From: Amycolatopsis australiensis | GTDB taxonomy: Bacteria; Actinomycetota; Actinomycetes; Mycobacteriales; Pseudonocardiaceae | DNA: 64,000 nt | Assembly: GCF_900119165.1 (NCBI RefSeq) | Contig: NZ_FPJG01000006.1 | Location: 1,860,001-1,924,000 of the forward strand | Direction of reading: 5' to 3' | Shown here: piece after piece, positions 16,281 to 23,814 of the stretch | How positions within the stretch are numbered: the first letter of the stretch is position 1 | Layout of the letters: each line of letters begins with the position of its first letter | The notes under the pieces: generated by a model | What the model was told of the DNA's origin: nothing | Seen by the model: the letters and a program-made list of their open reading frames with translations, nothing else | Databases searched by the model: none | Made by a program: the position numbers and the translations under genes

Positions 16281-16440
16281 GGCTGGCCGGTGGGCGAGGA
16301 CCAGCGGCGGTAGCCCGGCGGGGCCGCTTGGCGGCTGGCCGGTGGGCGAGGCCCTGGCGGCCGACCGACCGCGGTAGCCAGGCTGGGCATACTCGTGGCC
16401 GGTGGGCGAGCGGCTAACGGCCGACCAACGGCGGTACCAC
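16281..16440. repeat. Three imperfect intergenic repeats
   Basis: The 15-mer TGGCCGGTGGGCGAG occurs at 16284-16298, 16336-16350 and 16396-16410. Each is followed by a related GGC-GGTA stretch (for example GCGGCCGACCGACCGCGGTA), so units of about 52-60 bases are repeated three times. The array fills most of the gap between the MFS gene and the decayed gene and runs into the latter's 3' end. Nothing else is seen in 16184-16413. Confidence 0.7.
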
Positions 16441-17441
16441 CTTCCCGGCGAAGGCCCGGACTCCCGGGGTGGTGCTGTGGAAGTCGTAATAGGAGATGAC
16501 GAGCGTCTGGGTGGAGCCGTCCACGAGCTGCACTTCGACGGCTCCGCCCCGCTCGTCCACGTCCGCCGGGCGGCCGGCGAGGCGGTCGGCGAAAGACCTC
16601 TTCGTGCTGTTGGCGTTGTGCCCCAGCCGTACCTCGAGACTGTCCGCCTTGGGCTTGCACGTGGCCGGCCAGTTCCGGCTCGACTTCGTCGAGCGGCACA
16701 CCCAGGCCGCGGGACAGCTCGGTGCACAACTGACCCATGTTCAACGGGTAAGCCGCGTCGGCGACGCAGGTTCCCGTCACCGGGAGCAGTTCTCGCGGCC
16801 GTTCGTCCGGGCCCGGCAGCGGAGGTCCCGGTGGTGATCGCCGCGAGCATCGCCGCGCCCAGCGTCTGCGCCACCTGCCGGAAGTCGCGCTCGACGTGGA
16901 CGCCCGGCTGCGGGCCCACCCTCAGCTGGAACACCGGGGCGGCCCACTTCGCGCTCGTCTCGGCGAGCCGGGCCGTCAGCACGGCATCAGCGCCCCCGGT
17001 GGTCGACATCGTGCCTTGGTGACCGGCCACCGTGACCTCCGCCGGCTCGACCCCCGTCGAGCGGCACGCGGTCGTACGTGCCTGCCGTGACCTCCAGGTC
17101 CGGCGTGACGTGGCACGACCCGAACCGCGCCTCCCGCAGGACCGGGCCGCCCAGCACCCGCGACTACGTGTCCTCCGGGACCGCCGTGCACAGGACATGC
17201 CCGCGCGTCGGCGGTGGGAGCGCCGCCGCCATTCCGCCGGTCGGCATCGGGACCGGCCGGATCGGCTCGCCACCCGCGGTCGGCCACCTCGATGGCAGTG
17301 ACCTCGGCGTTTCCGCCGGCGAGTCGCGCGTCAGCAGCCAGGCCGCGGTGGTCAGCAGGCTCACCACGGCCAGGACCGACAGTGCGATCAGCACTCGAAC
17401 GGGTGAGATGGGCTTCTCTCCGAGGAGACCCTTGCCCGCAT
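16414..17441 (-). pseudogene. Decayed exported-protein gene with several frameshifts
   Basis: One ancestral gene of about 310-340 codons is split over all three minus-strand frames. The first part (MLIALSVLAVVSLLTTAAWL) is a membrane anchor. The frame then meets an in-frame TAG at 17164-17166 after PEDT, yet reads on sensibly (SRVLGGPVLREARFGSCHV). A one-base shift near 17045-17060, in a run of five G, moves to GVEPAEVTVAGHQGTMSTTG. A second near 16790-16810, in a run of three C, moves to LLPVTGTCVADAAYPLNMG. A third near 16665-16680 moves to CKPKADSLEVRLGHNANSTK and the end VVPPLVGR. Cys-containing segments suggest an extracytoplasmic protein; the family is not recognised. The start is uncertain. 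Several independent lesions argue for a true pseudogene, although uncorrected homopolymer errors would look similar. Confidence 0.78.
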
Positions 17442-17444
17442 AGC

Positions 17445-17463
17445 TGAGGTTAGGCTAACCTCA
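17445..17463. promoter_or_regulatory. Iron box (DmdR/IdeR-type operator)
   Basis: TGAGGTTAGGCTAACCTCA is a perfect 19-base palindrome around a central G. It differs from the IdeR/DmdR consensus TTAGGTTAGGCTAACCTAA, as I recall it, only at two symmetric positions. It lies 4 bases upstream of the first ATG of the decayed minus-strand gene, so that gene was probably repressed by iron-loaded DmdR/IdeR. Confidence 0.85.
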
Positions 17464-17509
17464 TACATGTCCGCTTCGTGGTGGGAGCGGCAGTCAGTTC
17501 GGGAACGGA

Positions 17510-17547
17510 CGGAGCCCCGGCCCTGGGAACCCCAGGCCGGGGCTCCG
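17510..17547 (-). terminator. Hairpin terminator of the NAT gene
   Basis: A strong GC hairpin directly downstream of the NAT stop. CGGAGCCCCGGCCCTGGG (17510-17527) pairs with CCCAGGCCGGGGCTCCG (17531-17547) with a single bulged base and a 3-base loop. No T-run follows, as is usual in actinobacteria. Confidence 0.75.
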
Positions 17548-17548
17548 T

Positions 17549-18358
17549 TCACTGCACGGCAGTGTCCGGCTGGAGCGCGCCGGGCGTCAAGGGACTCTCG
17601 CCCGGTGGAGTGGGCAGGCGGTTCAGCGAAATCCCGAAGTAGACGCGGTACGCCGTGCGGATCGCGGCTTCCGTCGGCAGCACGACCTCGTTCCGGACGC
17701 CGTCGACCGTCTCGATCAGCTTGTCGCCCGACAACGTCACCCGGCCCTGGGAGGTCGGCCGCGAACACGTCAGCGAGCGGGTGAAGTGCGACTCGGGTGA
17801 CGTCGACTGCCACCACGCCATCGGGACGAAGTCCGACAGCGGCCGCGGCCGGCGCTCCAGCCGGTACTGCGGCTTGCCGTCCAGCAGGACGTCGACGTCG
17901 CCGTGGGGTGCGTCCAGCAGCAGGAACTCGCCGTCCGGGTCGGGCTGGGCGTCCACTCCGGACAGCCGCAGCGGATACCGGGAGAACCGGCCGAACCCGA
18001 CGTCGACCAGCCATGGCTCGTCCAGCGTGACGACGATCGCCGCGTGGTCCAGTGGCGGGCCGGGCGTCCCGTCCGCGTGGAAGACCTGCGCCGCGTGCAG
18101 CGACGCGCGGTAGCCCAGCTCGCGCAGCAACGCGGCGAACAGGCCGTTCAGCTCGTAGCAGAATCCGCCGCGCCGCCGGCGCACGATCTTGTCGAACAAC
18201 GCGTCCTCGGCGAGCACGACGTGCTCGCCGAGGTGGATGCTCAGGTTCTCGAACGGGACCGTGGCCAGGTGGCGTTCCTGCAGGTGACGCAGGGTCGCGA
18301 GGTCCGCGGCCGCGGGCCGCGCCACGCCCAGCCGGTCCAGATACGCGTCGACGTCCAT
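17549..18358 (-). CDS. nat: Arylamine N-acetyltransferase
   Basis: A 269-residue arylamine N-acetyltransferase that moves acetyl from acetyl-CoA to arylamines or arylhydrazines by a cysteine ping-pong mechanism. The catalytic triad is visible: C67 in RRGGFCYELN, H105 in PLDHAAIVV and D119 in WLVDVGFG. Length and the N-terminal helical bundle (YLDRLGVARPAAADLATLRHL) are normal for the family. It is a single gene with a strong hairpin after its stop. The physiological substrate is unknown; homologues act in cholesterol catabolism (mycobacteria) or amide synthesis (rifamycin producers), but no such cluster is seen here. Confidence 0.94.
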   Translation of the reverse strand: MDVDAYLDRLGVARPAAADLATLRHLQERHLATVPFENLSIHLGEHVVLAEDALFDKIVRRRRGGFCYELNGLFAALLRELGYRASLHAAQVFHADGTPGPPLDHAAIVVTLDEPWLVDVGFGRFSRYPLRLSGVDAQPDPDGEFLLLDAPHGDVDVLLDGKPQYRLERRPRPLSDFVPMAWWQSTSPESHFTRSLTCSRPTSQGRVTLSGDKLIETVDGVRNEVVLPTEAAIRTAYRVYFGISLNRLPTPPGESPLTPGALQPDTAVQ

Positions 18359-18415
18359 GCGTCCACTGAAACACCTCGACCGCGCTCGAGGTCAAGCGTT
18401 TTTCACCCGCCGACG

Positions 18416-18448
18416 AAAAACGGGGCCCTCCCGCGAAGGAGGACCCCG
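18416..18448 (-). terminator. Intrinsic terminator of the superoxide dismutase gene
   Basis: On the minus strand CGGGGTCCTCC pairs with GGAGGGCCCCG (one G-U pair) around TTCGCG, and is followed directly by TTTTT (18416-18420). This is a classical factor-independent terminator, 17 bases after the sod stop codon. Confidence 0.88.
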
Positions 18449-18464
18449 TTGATCCGGGCTGGGC

Positions 18465-19088
18465 TCAGCCGAGCAGCAGGCCGTTGCCGCCGGCGACGGC
18501 GTTGTCGAAGCGCTTGCTGATCTCGGCCCAGTTGAAGATGTTCCACAGGGCCTTGACGTAGTCCGGCTTCACGTTCTTGTAGTCCAGGTAGAACGCGTGC
18601 TCCCAGACGTCGACCAGCAGGATCGGCACGGTCGGCAGGATCAGGTTGTTGTGGTGGTCGCGCAGCTGCTGGGTGATCAGCGTCTTGCCGATCGGGTCCC
18701 AGGAGAGCGCGCCCCAGCCGTTGCCCTGGATCGTCGTCGAGACGGCGGTGAACTGCGCCTTGAACTTGTCGAAGGAGCCGAACGCCTCGTCGATCGCCGC
18801 GGCCAGCTCGCCGGTCGGCTTGTCGCCGCCTTCCGGCGACAGGATCTTCCACCACACGACGTGGTTGGCGTGGCCGGCCAGGTTGAAGGCCAGCGTGGTC
18901 TCCAGGCCGACGATCGAGCCGAAGTCGTTCGCTTCGCGGGCGGCTTCGAGCTTCTCGAGCGTGTCGTTCGCGCCCTTGACGTAGGTCGCGTGGTGCTTGC
19001 TGTGGTGCAGCTCGTTGATCTCGCCGGAGATGTGCGGCGCGAGGGCGCCGTAGTCGTAGTCGAGATCGGGCAGCTCGTAGCGGGCCAT
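18465..19088 (-). CDS. sodA: Superoxide dismutase, Fe/Mn family
   Basis: A 207-residue iron/manganese superoxide dismutase that converts superoxide to hydrogen peroxide and oxygen. Metal ligands are H28 ([13 protein letters not shown]), the histidine in [12 protein letters not shown], and Asp plus His in [22 protein letters not shown] and [10 protein letters not shown] are also family-typical. No signal peptide is present, though actinobacterial homologues are often found outside cells. The ATG 19088 start is supported by a strong ribosome site, AAGGAGGG, 4 bases upstream. The gene is monocistronic, closed by a terminator. Metal choice cannot be read safely. Confidence 0.96.
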   Translation of the reverse strand: MARYELPDLDYDYGALAPHISGEINELHHSKHHATYVKGANDTLEKLEAAREANDFGSIVGLETTLAFNLAGHANHVVWWKILSPEGGDKPTGELAAAIDEAFGSFDKFKAQFTAVSTTIQGNGWGALSWDPIGKTLITQQLRDHHNNLILPTVPILLVDVWEHAFYLDYKNVKPDYVKALWNIFNWAEISKRFDNAVAGGNGLLLG

Positions 19089-19281
19089 TGGCCCTCCTTC
19101 TGTCTTCGACACAAGTTTCCGGTAACGAACCTAGTAGCACACGCCCCTCCACGGCGAGCGGGGGCGGGTGGCCGTCACAGCGTGAGACGGCGGTTCGTCA
19201 GTGGCGTACCCCGCGGGTGCACCACCCGAAACCGAGCCTGCAACTTGGACTTAACTGGAGGTCAACGAGCTGTGACGGCGA

Positions 19282-19947
19282 TCATGCGGGCCGCCGGAAC
19301 TCGTCGAGCCGCGAAGCCAGCTCGTCGAAGACGGCGACGTTGCACTCGAACGCCACCAGCGTCTCGTCGATCACCCGGGCGCGCTCGCTCTCGTCCCACG
19401 GCGCGTTGTCCAGCTTCGTGCGGTACTCGTCGCGGAAGCGGGGGGCGCTGCCGATCCGGTCGAAGTGGTAGAACAGCGCGCCGGCCTCGGTCAGGCCGTA
19501 CTCGCGCTCCAGCAGCCGCCGGATGGCCTGACCGCCCGCGATGTCGCCGAGGTACCGCGTGTAGTGGTGCGCGACGTACCCGCCGGCCCACGAAGACGCT
19601 TCGCGGATACGCGAGACGTACGCCTGCGTCGAGGCGAGGGGCGCGATCGTCGAACGCCAGCCCGGGCCGACCAGGTGGGCCAGGTCGCGCTCCAGGTTGG
19701 GCAGCCGCCGCAGCTCGTCGAAGACGAACTCGCCGCCGACCGGGTGGCCGGCCATCGCGTCGCTCGCCGCTTCGATCGCGCCGTAGACGAAGTAGTACTG
19801 GATCGCCAGCTGCGTGTAGCCCTCCCGCGTCAGCTCGCCGCCGAGCAGGGCCCGCATGTACGTCGAGTAGTTCGCCTTTTCGTGTACTTCGAGCGTCGAC
19901 GCGCGCAGGGTCGCCGAGAACGGGCGAGCGTCCGTGGTCACCGACAT
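19282..19947 (-). CDS. hmuO: Heme oxygenase (biliverdin-producing)
   Basis: A 221-residue canonical heme oxygenase that opens heme to biliverdin, releasing iron and CO. The proximal heme ligand is H22 in STLEVHEKANYS and the distal glycine-rich helix is RYLGDIAGGQAI. Length is normal for HmuO-like enzymes. ATG 19947 is chosen because GGGAGG lies 7 bases upstream; a longer in-frame start exists upstream but overlaps the promoter. The gene is preceded by a TetR gene on the same strand, a perfect TetR-type palindrome at 19970-19986 and an iron-box-like repeat at 20011-20024. Its role is probably iron acquisition from heme. Confidence 0.94.
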   Translation of the reverse strand: MSVTTDARPFSATLRASTLEVHEKANYSTYMRALLGGELTREGYTQLAIQYYFVYGAIEAASDAMAGHPVGGEFVFDELRRLPNLERDLAHLVGPGWRSTIAPLASTQAYVSRIREASSWAGGYVAHHYTRYLGDIAGGQAIRRLLEREYGLTEAGALFYHFDRIGSAPRFRDEYRTKLDNAPWDESERARVIDETLVAFECNVAVFDELASRLDEFRRPA

Positions 19948-19969
19948 GGGCAGGCCTCCCGGCGATCGA

Positions 19970-19986
19970 TCTGACACGCTGTCAGA
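19970..19986. promoter_or_regulatory. Perfect palindrome, candidate TetR operator
   Basis: TCTGACACGCTGTCAGA has perfect 7-base arms around CGC. It lies 23-39 bases upstream of the heme oxygenase start, between that gene and a TetR gene. The shape and spacing are typical of TetR-family operators. Confidence 0.62.
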
Positions 19987-20010
19987 AAGATCGTAGGGCA
20001 TCCCGGCGGG

Positions 20011-20024
20011 TTAGGCCACCCTAA
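20011..20024. promoter_or_regulatory. Iron-box-like inverted repeat before heme oxygenase
   Basis: TTAGGCCACCCTAA has perfect TTAGG/CCTAA arms with 4 bases between. It matches part of the DmdR/IdeR box (TTAGGCTCACCTAA region) at 11 of 14 positions, but lacks the left quarter of the full 19-base site. It overlaps the stop codon of the upstream TetR gene, 64 bases before the heme oxygenase start. The site is weaker than the one at 17445. Confidence 0.4.
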
Positions 20025-20617
20025 ATCGTGGCGCCCACCGCCCGCAGCACGAACCGCACGGCCGCCTCCACGACGTCGTCAAGCTGCTCCGGCGGCCCGT
20101 CGACCAGCGTCCGGTTGCCCAGCGCCGCGGTGATCATCGGGATCAGGACGTCCGGGTCTTCGGCGGGCCAGCGGCCCAGGTCGACGCCGCCGGCGAGGAT
20201 CGCGCGCAGCCGGTCGGTGATCGGGTCGGCGTGCGCGCTGATCCGCCGGTACGCCGCGGGCGCCAGCGCGGACGCGAGCGCCGTGCCCGGCGGCATGTGG
20301 TACTCGGCCAGCACGCGCAGCTGCAGCCGGACGAACGTGGCCAGCTGGTCGGCCGGGTCCGCCTGCGCCTCGACGGCGTCGGTCAGCCGCGTGACGTACC
20401 GGGCCGCCTCCTCTTCGACGAAGGCGACGAGCAGGCTTTCCTTGTCGGGGAAGTGGTTGTAGAGCGCGGTCCGGCCAACCCCGGCCGCCGCGGCGACCCC
20501 GGCGAGCGTGATCGCGTCGAAGCCGCGCTCGTAGAGCTGGACGCGCAGGACTTCGAAGACCCGCGTGCGGACCTCACGCCGGTGCGCCTGCAGGGACTCA
20601 CCGAGAATCTTCGGCAT
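20021..20617 (-). CDS. TetR-family regulator upstream of heme oxygenase
   Basis: A 198-residue TetR regulator with the helix-turn-helix ITLAGVAAAAGVGRTALYNHF in the first 55 residues and a helical ligand domain. The start ATG 20617 is preceded by TAGCCT (minus strand, 20629-20624) at 6 bases, which indicates a leaderless transcript. It is followed on the same strand by heme oxygenase, 73 bases downstream. The perfect palindrome in that spacer is the likely binding site. A link to heme or iron status is inferred from context only. Confidence 0.9.
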   Translation of the reverse strand: MPKILGESLQAHRREVRTRVFEVLRVQLYERGFDAITLAGVAAAAGVGRTALYNHFPDKESLLVAFVEEEAARYVTRLTDAVEAQADPADQLATFVRLQLRVLAEYHMPPGTALASALAPAAYRRISAHADPITDRLRAILAGGVDLGRWPAEDPDVLIPMITAALGNRTLVDGPPEQLDDVVEAAVRFVLRAVGATI

Positions 20618-20641
20618 CGGCCCAGGCTAGCCCCCGCCGGC

Positions 20642-22138
20642 TCAGTCGCTCAGCGGCCAGGTGTGTACCGGCTCGCCCGTCTCCGACAGCTCCAGGTAGC
20701 GGCCGAGCATCCGGTTCAGCGCCGTCTCGCGGTCCATGCCGCGTTCCTGCGCGCGCACGACGTAGTCACGCTGCCACGTCGCCCCCGTCCGCCGCGCGAG
20801 GCAGCGGCGTTCGATGATCCCGAGGTAGCGCTCGCGGGCTTCGTCCGAGACGTCGGAGCGGCGCAGTCCTTCGTGGGCCAGCGGCAGCAGGACGCGCAGC
20901 GCCAGCTCGTCCGGCGGGATCCAGCCGATGCCCGGCCAGTACAGCTGCGCGTCGAAGCCGCGCCGCGCGCCGGCGTAGAGGTTTTCTTCCGCCGCCTGGA
21001 ACGACATCTGGCTCCACACCGGGCGTTCCGCTTCGGCGAGCGCGCGCTGGGCGCCGTAGAAGAACGCCGCGTTCGCCACCGTGTCGACGACCGTCGGCCC
21101 GGCCGGCAGGACGCGGTTCTCCACGCGCAGGTGCGGCAGGCCGTCGACGACGTCGTACACCGGGCGGTTCCACCGCCAGATGGTGCCGTTGTGCATGCGC
21201 AGCTCGGTGAGCTTCGGCGCCTGGCCGGCGTCGAGCGCTTCGATCGGGTCCTCGGCGTCGGTTTCCGGGAGCAGGCCGGGGAAGTAGCGGACGTTCTCCT
21301 CGAACAGGTCGAAGATCGACGTGATCCAGCGTTCGCCGAACCAGACGCGCGGCCGCACGCCCTGGTTCTTCAGCTCCTCGGGCCGGGTGTCGGTCGCCTG
21401 CAGGAACAACGGGATCCGCGTCTCGTGCCACAGCGCCTTTCCCAGCAGGAACGGCGAATTCGAGGCGAGCGCGATCTGCGGGCCCGCCAGGCACTGCGCC
21501 GCGTTCCAGTGGGCGGCGAACTCCTCGGGCGCGACCTGCAGGTGCAGCTGCACGCTCGTGCACGCGGCTTCCGGCAGGATGGATTCGGCGTAGCTGCGCA
21601 GGCGTTCGGGCTGCTGGCCGGCCAGCGGCGCGCCTTCCATGGCGAGCACCGTGCGTTCGCCGCGCGCGGCGAAGATCTGGTCGTTGAGCGTGGCGTACCG
21701 GGTCTTGTTGGTCAGCCACTTCTGGTCGAAGTGCTCGTGCTTCAACGTCGGCAGGATGCCGATCATGGCCAGCGTCGACCCGGTGTCGCGGGCCTTCGAC
21801 GCCGCCGTGCCGAGGTACGCGCGCAGGTCGTCTTCCAGCTGCAGGGCCGAATCGCCGGCCAGCGGCCGCGGCGGCACGTTCAGCTCGATGTTGTGCTGGC
21901 CCAGCTCGGTGGTGAACGACGGGTCGTCGAGCGCCTCCAGCACGGCGGTGTTCGTCATCGACGGGCGCAGCTCGCGGTCGACGAGGTTCAGCTCGACCTC
22001 GAGCCCGATGTTCTTGCGGGGGAACGAAAAGCTGCCGTCGGTGAGCATGCGGGCCAACGTGTCGAGACAGCGCTGCACCTTGCGGCGGTACCGTCCGCGG
22101 TCCAGCGTGTTCGGTTGAGCCGCGAGGTCCATCCCCAT
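20642..22138 (-). CDS. GCS2-family glutamate-cysteine ligase-like enzyme
   Basis: A 498-residue protein of the GCS2 carboxylate-amine ligase family. Glutamate-cysteine ligases of this type make gamma-glutamylcysteine from Glu, Cys and ATP, but family members include enzymes with other amine partners. Typical segments are KNIGLEVELNLVDRE (glutamate/Mg site), ELGQHNIELNVPPRPL, the central TSVQLHLQVAPEEF, and RMHNGTIWRWNRPVYD. Three ATGs cluster at the 5' end (22144, 22138, 22132). 22138 was chosen because GCAGGG lies 6 bases upstream. It is a single gene between a TetR and a divergent methyltransferase. No egtB/C/D partner is present, so an ergothioneine role is not supported. Confidence 0.85.
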   Translation of the reverse strand: MGMDLAAQPNTLDRGRYRRKVQRCLDTLARMLTDGSFSFPRKNIGLEVELNLVDRELRPSMTNTAVLEALDDPSFTTELGQHNIELNVPPRPLAGDSALQLEDDLRAYLGTAASKARDTGSTLAMIGILPTLKHEHFDQKWLTNKTRYATLNDQIFAARGERTVLAMEGAPLAGQQPERLRSYAESILPEAACTSVQLHLQVAPEEFAAHWNAAQCLAGPQIALASNSPFLLGKALWHETRIPLFLQATDTRPEELKNQGVRPRVWFGERWITSIFDLFEENVRYFPGLLPETDAEDPIEALDAGQAPKLTELRMHNGTIWRWNRPVYDVVDGLPHLRVENRVLPAGPTVVDTVANAAFFYGAQRALAEAERPVWSQMSFQAAEENLYAGARRGFDAQLYWPGIGWIPPDELALRVLLPLAHEGLRRSDVSDEARERYLGIIERRCLARRTGATWQRDYVVRAQERGMDRETALNRMLGRYLELSETGEPVHTWPLSD

Positions 22139-22348
22139 GACCATCCCTGCTTTGTGTCGGCGTGGACTAGGACGTGTTTCAGGCCCTGGCGGACAACCGT
22201 TACACAGCCGATGCACCCGGGCTAGCGGCCAAACTGGTGCTCTCCGTCACGGGGGGTTAACCGACAGCAAAAAGAGCCCGTTCGTACCACGCCCGGCGTG
22301 TCGTTCGGTCCAGCCGGGCGCCGGGCAAGCGGATGACAGACTGAGCGG

Positions 22349-23155
22349 ATGGGCGTGATCCACATCGACGACCGCGACGATCCCCGCGTCGACGACTTCC
22401 GTGACCTGTCCACAGCGGACCGCCGCCCGGACCGTCCGGGCGGCAAGGGACTCGTCATCGCCGAGGGCACCGTCGTGGTGTCCCGGCTGCTGGCCTCCCG
22501 CTACCCGGTGCGGGCGCTGCTGGGCGTCGAACGGCGGTTCGCCGAGCTGGCGGCCGAGCTCGACGGCGTCGGCGCACCCCAGTACGTCGCTTCCGCGGAA
22601 ACCATGGCCGAGATCGTCGGGTTCCACCTCAACCGCGGGATCCTCGCCGTCGCGGACCGGCCGGCGCCGTTGACGGTTTCCGACGTCGTCGCGGACGCGC
22701 GCACGATCGCCGTCCTCGAAGGCGTGGGAGACCACGAAAACCTCGGTGCGCTCTTCCGCAACGCGGCCGCGCTCGGCGTCGGCGGCGTGCTGCTCGGCCC
22801 CGGCTGCTCCGACCCGCTGTACCGGCGCAGCGTGCGCGTTTCGATGGGGCACGTCCTGCGCGTGCCGTTCGGGCACCTCACGGACTGGCCGGGCGGGCTC
22901 GACGACCTGCGGGCGCGCGGGTTCGCCGTCGCGGCGTTCACGCCGAGGCCGGGCTCGGTCCCGCTGCGCGAACTGCGGGAACACGCGCCGGGCCGGGTCG
23001 CGCTGGTGTTCGGCGCGGAAGGTCCCGGGCTGACCGAAACGGCACTCGCGGCGGCTGATCATGCCGTGCGGATACCCATGACGGCGGGCGTCGACTCACT
23101 GAACATCGCGACGGCCGCGGCCGTCGCCTTCTACGAACTGGCCTCGGGTGACTAA
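22349..23155 (+). CDS. TrmH/SpoU-family RNA 2'-O-methyltransferase
   Basis: A 268-residue SPOUT methyltransferase that would methylate a ribose 2'-OH of rRNA or tRNA using SAM. The three conserved motifs are visible: IAVLEGVGDHENLGALFRNA (motif 1), VALVFGAEGPGL (motif 2) and IPMTAGVDSLNIATAAAVAF (motif 3). A substrate-binding N-terminal domain of about 100 residues precedes them. By position it corresponds to Rv0881 of M. tuberculosis as I recall it. CAGACT six bases before the ATG is a weak leaderless promoter. The DUF2537 gene follows after 47 bases on the same strand. Confidence 0.92.
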   Translation: MGVIHIDDRDDPRVDDFRDLSTADRRPDRPGGKGLVIAEGTVVVSRLLASRYPVRALLGVERRFAELAAELDGVGAPQYVASAETMAEIVGFHLNRGILAVADRPAPLTVSDVVADARTIAVLEGVGDHENLGALFRNAAALGVGGVLLGPGCSDPLYRRSVRVSMGHVLRVPFGHLTDWPGGLDDLRARGFAVAAFTPRPGSVPLRELREHAPGRVALVFGAEGPGLTETALAAADHAVRIPMTAGVDSLNIATAAAVAFYELASGD

Positions 23156-23202
23156 GGTGCGTCTGGAGTGTTCGGGGGAGTCGGGCGGCGTGAAGGGGCA
23201 CC

Positions 23203-23814
23203 ATGGAGCTGCGGATCCGCGGTGAGCGCGCGGTGCTGGCCGGACCCGGCGGTGAGCACGCCCGCGAGGTCGACCCGCACAAGCTGGCGATCGGCGCGGA
23301 CCTGGCGCAGGCGCTGCACGAGTGGGCGCGCGTCGCGTCAGCCGTCGCGGCGGGTTCCGGGGCCGAGGCCGGCGCGGTCGTCTCGCAGCGCGGGCGTCAG
23401 CTGGCCGGCCGGCTGGCCGCGGTGATGGGCACGACCGTGCGGTTCGTCGACCCGGTGACCGGCGCCGACACCGTCGTCGAGCCCCCGCCGCGGGCCGGCG
23501 AACCGGGCCACCGCTTCGTCCGGGCGGTGCTCGGGCCGCCCGGTCCGCCCGGCGAACCGACGCCGTGGCTGACGGGCCTGACCGTCTCGGCGTTCATCGC
23601 GGCCGTGGTCGTGGTGGCGATGCTCGCGCTGGCCACGACGCTGGCCCGCGAGACGAGCGGCTGGCTGGCCCTGGTGGCGTCGGTCGTCGTGACGGCCGGG
23701 ATCACACCCTCGCTGTGGCTGATCCGCCGCACGCCGATCCTGCGCTGGGCGGCGTACGGCGCGGCGGCCGGCGTCGTGATCGCGTGGGTCGGCGTGCTGG
23801 TGATCGCCTTCTAG
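23203..23814 (+). CDS. DUF2537-type membrane protein
   Basis: A 203-residue protein whose second half contains three hydrophobic helices (about residues 124-146, 152-168 and 180-203), corresponding to DUF2537 (Rv0882 by position, from memory). The first half is soluble with an Ala/Gly-rich helical stretch. Function is unknown. ATG 23203 has AAGGGG 5 bases upstream. It lies downstream of the methyltransferase and overlaps the convergent gene by 4 bases. Confidence 0.8.
   Translation: MELRIRGERAVLAGPGGEHAREVDPHKLAIGADLAQALHEWARVASAVAAGSGAEAGAVVSQRGRQLAGRLAAVMGTTVRFVDPVTGADTVVEPPPRAGEPGHRFVRAVLGPPGPPGEPTPWLTGLTVSAFIAAVVVVAMLALATTLARETSGWLALVASVVVTAGITPSLWLIRRTPILRWAAYGAAAGVVIAWVGVLVIAF

Noticed and set aside
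17467..17784. Possible small gene (105 codons) on the plus strand downstream of the iron box
   Set aside because: It runs through the NAT terminator hairpin and antisense to NAT, with no ribosome site or family resemblance. The iron box fits the minus-strand gene better.
20231..22225. Open frame of 664 codons on the plus strand opposite the GCS2 ligase and TetR
   Set aside because: It spans two real minus-strand genes and their spacer and has a low-complexity Arg/Ala composition; an antisense shadow.
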